Source: an uncultured Pelagibacteraceae bacterium
GTDB taxonomy: Bacteria > Pseudomonadota > Alphaproteobacteria > Pelagibacterales > Pelagibacteraceae
NCBI GenBank assembly: GCA_902517535.1
Contig: CABYCK010000002.1
Location: 36,591 to 100,590, forward strand
DNA: 64,000 nt
Direction of reading: 5' to 3'
In this document: piece after piece, positions 63,068 to 64,000 of the stretch
Layout: each line of letters opens with the position of its first letter
Position numbering within the stretch: position 1 is the stretch's first letter
Position numbers and translations under genes: made by a program
Notes under the pieces: model-generated
What the model was told of the DNA's origin: nothing
Databases searched by the model: none
The model's input: only the letters and a program-made list of their open reading frames with translations

Positions 63068-63892
63068 TTATTTCCATTTTGCTTTAGGAGGTAGTGACAT
63101 TAAAATTGAGTCAATATTTCCCCCAGAGAATAATCCAAACTTGGTCCCTCTGTCATATAAAAGATTAAATTCAACATATCTCCCTCTTTTAAATAATTGT
63201 TTTTCTTTATCGTTTTCGTTCCACTTCAAATTTTTTTTTCTATTAATAATCTTTTTTGAAATATCTATAAATGCCAAACCTAATGCTCTAACAAATTTGA
63301 AGTTTTCAATCCAGTTTTTAGTCTCGTAATCAAAAAAAATCCCCCCAATACCTCTAGTTTCTTTTCTGTGTGGTAAAAAAAAGTATTTATCACACCAGGT
63401 TTTATATTTTTTATAATTCTTATTATTTTGATTGCAAACTTTTTTAAGCATAGCATGCACCATCTCTTTTTCTTTAAAATCCCTATGACTTGGAGTTACA
63501 TCCATCCCGCCACCAAACCACTCTTTAGAAGTAACTATAAATCTTGTATTAAAATGCATTGCAGGTATTTTTGGATTTTTCATATGAGCAACAACAGATA
63601 CTCCTGAAGCCCAGTAAATTCCTTTTTTACTCGCACCTAATATCCTAGACCTAAACTCTTTTTTAAATTTACCTGAAACCGTTGACTTGTTGACTCCAAC
63701 TTTTTCAAAAATTTTTCCATTTGAAAGCACAAATGATGTCCCTCCACCATTTTTTGAATTTTTTTTGTTCCAAATTCTTTTAATAAATTTCTTTTGTCCC
63801 CCATCAATATTTTCAAATTCTTTGCAAATTAGACTTTGTAAATAGGAAAACCAACTATCAGAAATCTTTTTTCTAAAGTTTGAATTTAACAT
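63068..63892 (-). CDS. hemF: Coproporphyrinogen III oxidase, oxygen-dependent
   Basis: Oxidative decarboxylation of coproporphyrinogen III in heme synthesis. The 274-residue protein has the signature HFNTRFIVTSKEWFGGGMDVTPSH split around residue 115-140, HRKETRGIGGIFFDYE, and the end RGRYVEFNLLYDRGTKFGLFSGGNIDSILMSLPP. Use of the aerobic enzyme fits an aerobic marine cell; heme is needed for the oxidase and cytochromes in this window. It has a one-base TAATG overlap with the upstream gene. Confidence 0.96.
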   Translation of the reverse strand: MLNSNFRKKISDSWFSYLQSLICKEFENIDGGQKKFIKRIWNKKNSKNGGGTSFVLSNGKIFEKVGVNKSTVSGKFKKEFRSRILGASKKGIYWASGVSVVAHMKNPKIPAMHFNTRFIVTSKEWFGGGMDVTPSHRDFKEKEMVHAMLKKVCNQNNKNYKKYKTWCDKYFFLPHRKETRGIGGIFFDYETKNWIENFKFVRALGLAFIDISKKIINRKKNLKWNENDKEKQLFKRGRYVEFNLLYDRGTKFGLFSGGNIDSILMSLPPKAKWK

Positions 63893-64000
63893 TATTTTAT
63901 CAACTTCGTTTGTCGCAAAGCTTCAGATACTGAAATTGCTACTGCTGTAGCAACATTAAGAGAACGAGCTTTTTTATTTATTGGAATCTTTAATTTATTT
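63892..64000 (-). CDS. trmL: tRNA (cytidine34-2'-O)-methyltransferase-like, C-terminal fragment
   Basis: The reverse strand gives an open frame of 36 codons from the window edge to TAA at 63892-63894. It reads KIPINKKARSLNVATAVAIS and then SEALRQTKLIK. The IP...RSLNVATAVAI..SEALRQ pattern is the C-terminal knot signature of SPOUT enzymes of the TrmL type, which modify the wobble base of tRNA-Leu. The N-terminal part lies outside the window. It overlaps hemF by one base. Confidence 0.8.
   Translation of the reverse strand, partial: NKLKIPINKKARSLNVATAVAISVSEALRQTKLIK

Overview
The window is a gene-dense, strongly AT-rich (roughly 70% A+T by eye) stretch of a streamlined alphaproteobacterial chromosome. 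It almost certainly comes from the SAR11 / Pelagibacterales group. The evidence is a tandem glycine riboswitch in front of malate synthase G (a described SAR11 arrangement), a retinal-synthesis cassette (crtI-crtB-crtY-blh), alphaproteobacterial markers (CcrM methyltransferase, short HisG plus HisZ, split b/b' ATP synthase stalk, CtaG/Surf1 oxidase cluster, DUF3035, DUF2093, DUF1289), Lys/Asn/Ile-rich proteins, and intergenic gaps that are usually a few bases. I found no insertion sequences, prophage, CRISPR arrays or rRNA genes. Two protein genes run off the ends (argF at the left, a trmL-like gene at the right).

Layout. 1-5.4 kb: end of argF, a membrane-anchored cytochrome c, kdsB-pheA, the SRP RNA, then dnaX-ybaB-recR. 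5.4-9.5 kb: malate synthase G with its riboswitch, accA with an unusual hydrophobic tail, and a cold-shock gene. 9.5-13.7 kb: tRNA-His directly joined to hisS-hisZ-hisG, then an orphan glycosyltransferase-like gene. 13.7-15.7 kb: groESL behind a heat-shock-type promoter. 15.8-22.3 kb: a forward run HAD-ribF-ileS-lspA-lipoprotein-pgi. 22.3-30 kb: rsmD-purD and a reverse lipid A/Kdo/ubiquinone run (ubiA-msbA-waaA-lpxK-lpxL). 30-33.5 kb: small conserved proteins, a quinone reductase-like protein, pirin, a haloacid dehalogenase and a double-CDGSH protein. 33.5-41.7 kb: rsmE, then the aa3-type cytochrome oxidase cluster (coxB-coxA-ctaB-small ORF-ctaG-coxC-surf1), thrC and a peroxiredoxin.

41.6-54.1 kb is one reverse-strand run of fifteen genes with no gap above 17 bases: dciA-like, dsbA-like, smc, atpI-atpB-atpE-atpF'-atpF, crtI-crtB-crtY-blh, ispH, thrB, rnhA. 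It joins the proton channel of ATP synthase to the genes that make retinal, the chromophore of proteorhodopsin; the rhodopsin gene and crtE are not in the window. 54.1-64 kb: mutY, a flavin monooxygenase, ccrM with two GANTC sites in its leader, rnhB, a uracil-DNA glycosylase, a TPR lipoprotein/secreted protein, ispE, tRNA-Gln joined to the CCA-adding enzyme, greA, hemF and the trmL fragment.

The points most worth following are: an SMC protein that appears to lack the hinge domain; an AccA with a predicted C-terminal membrane anchor; RNA genes fused at 4-6 bases to downstream coding genes (twice with functionally matched partners); a tRNA-His without the usual G-1/C73 identity pair beside a matching divergent HisRS; divergent genes whose start codons share the palindrome ATGCAT; and convergent genes whose stop codons share the same four bases.
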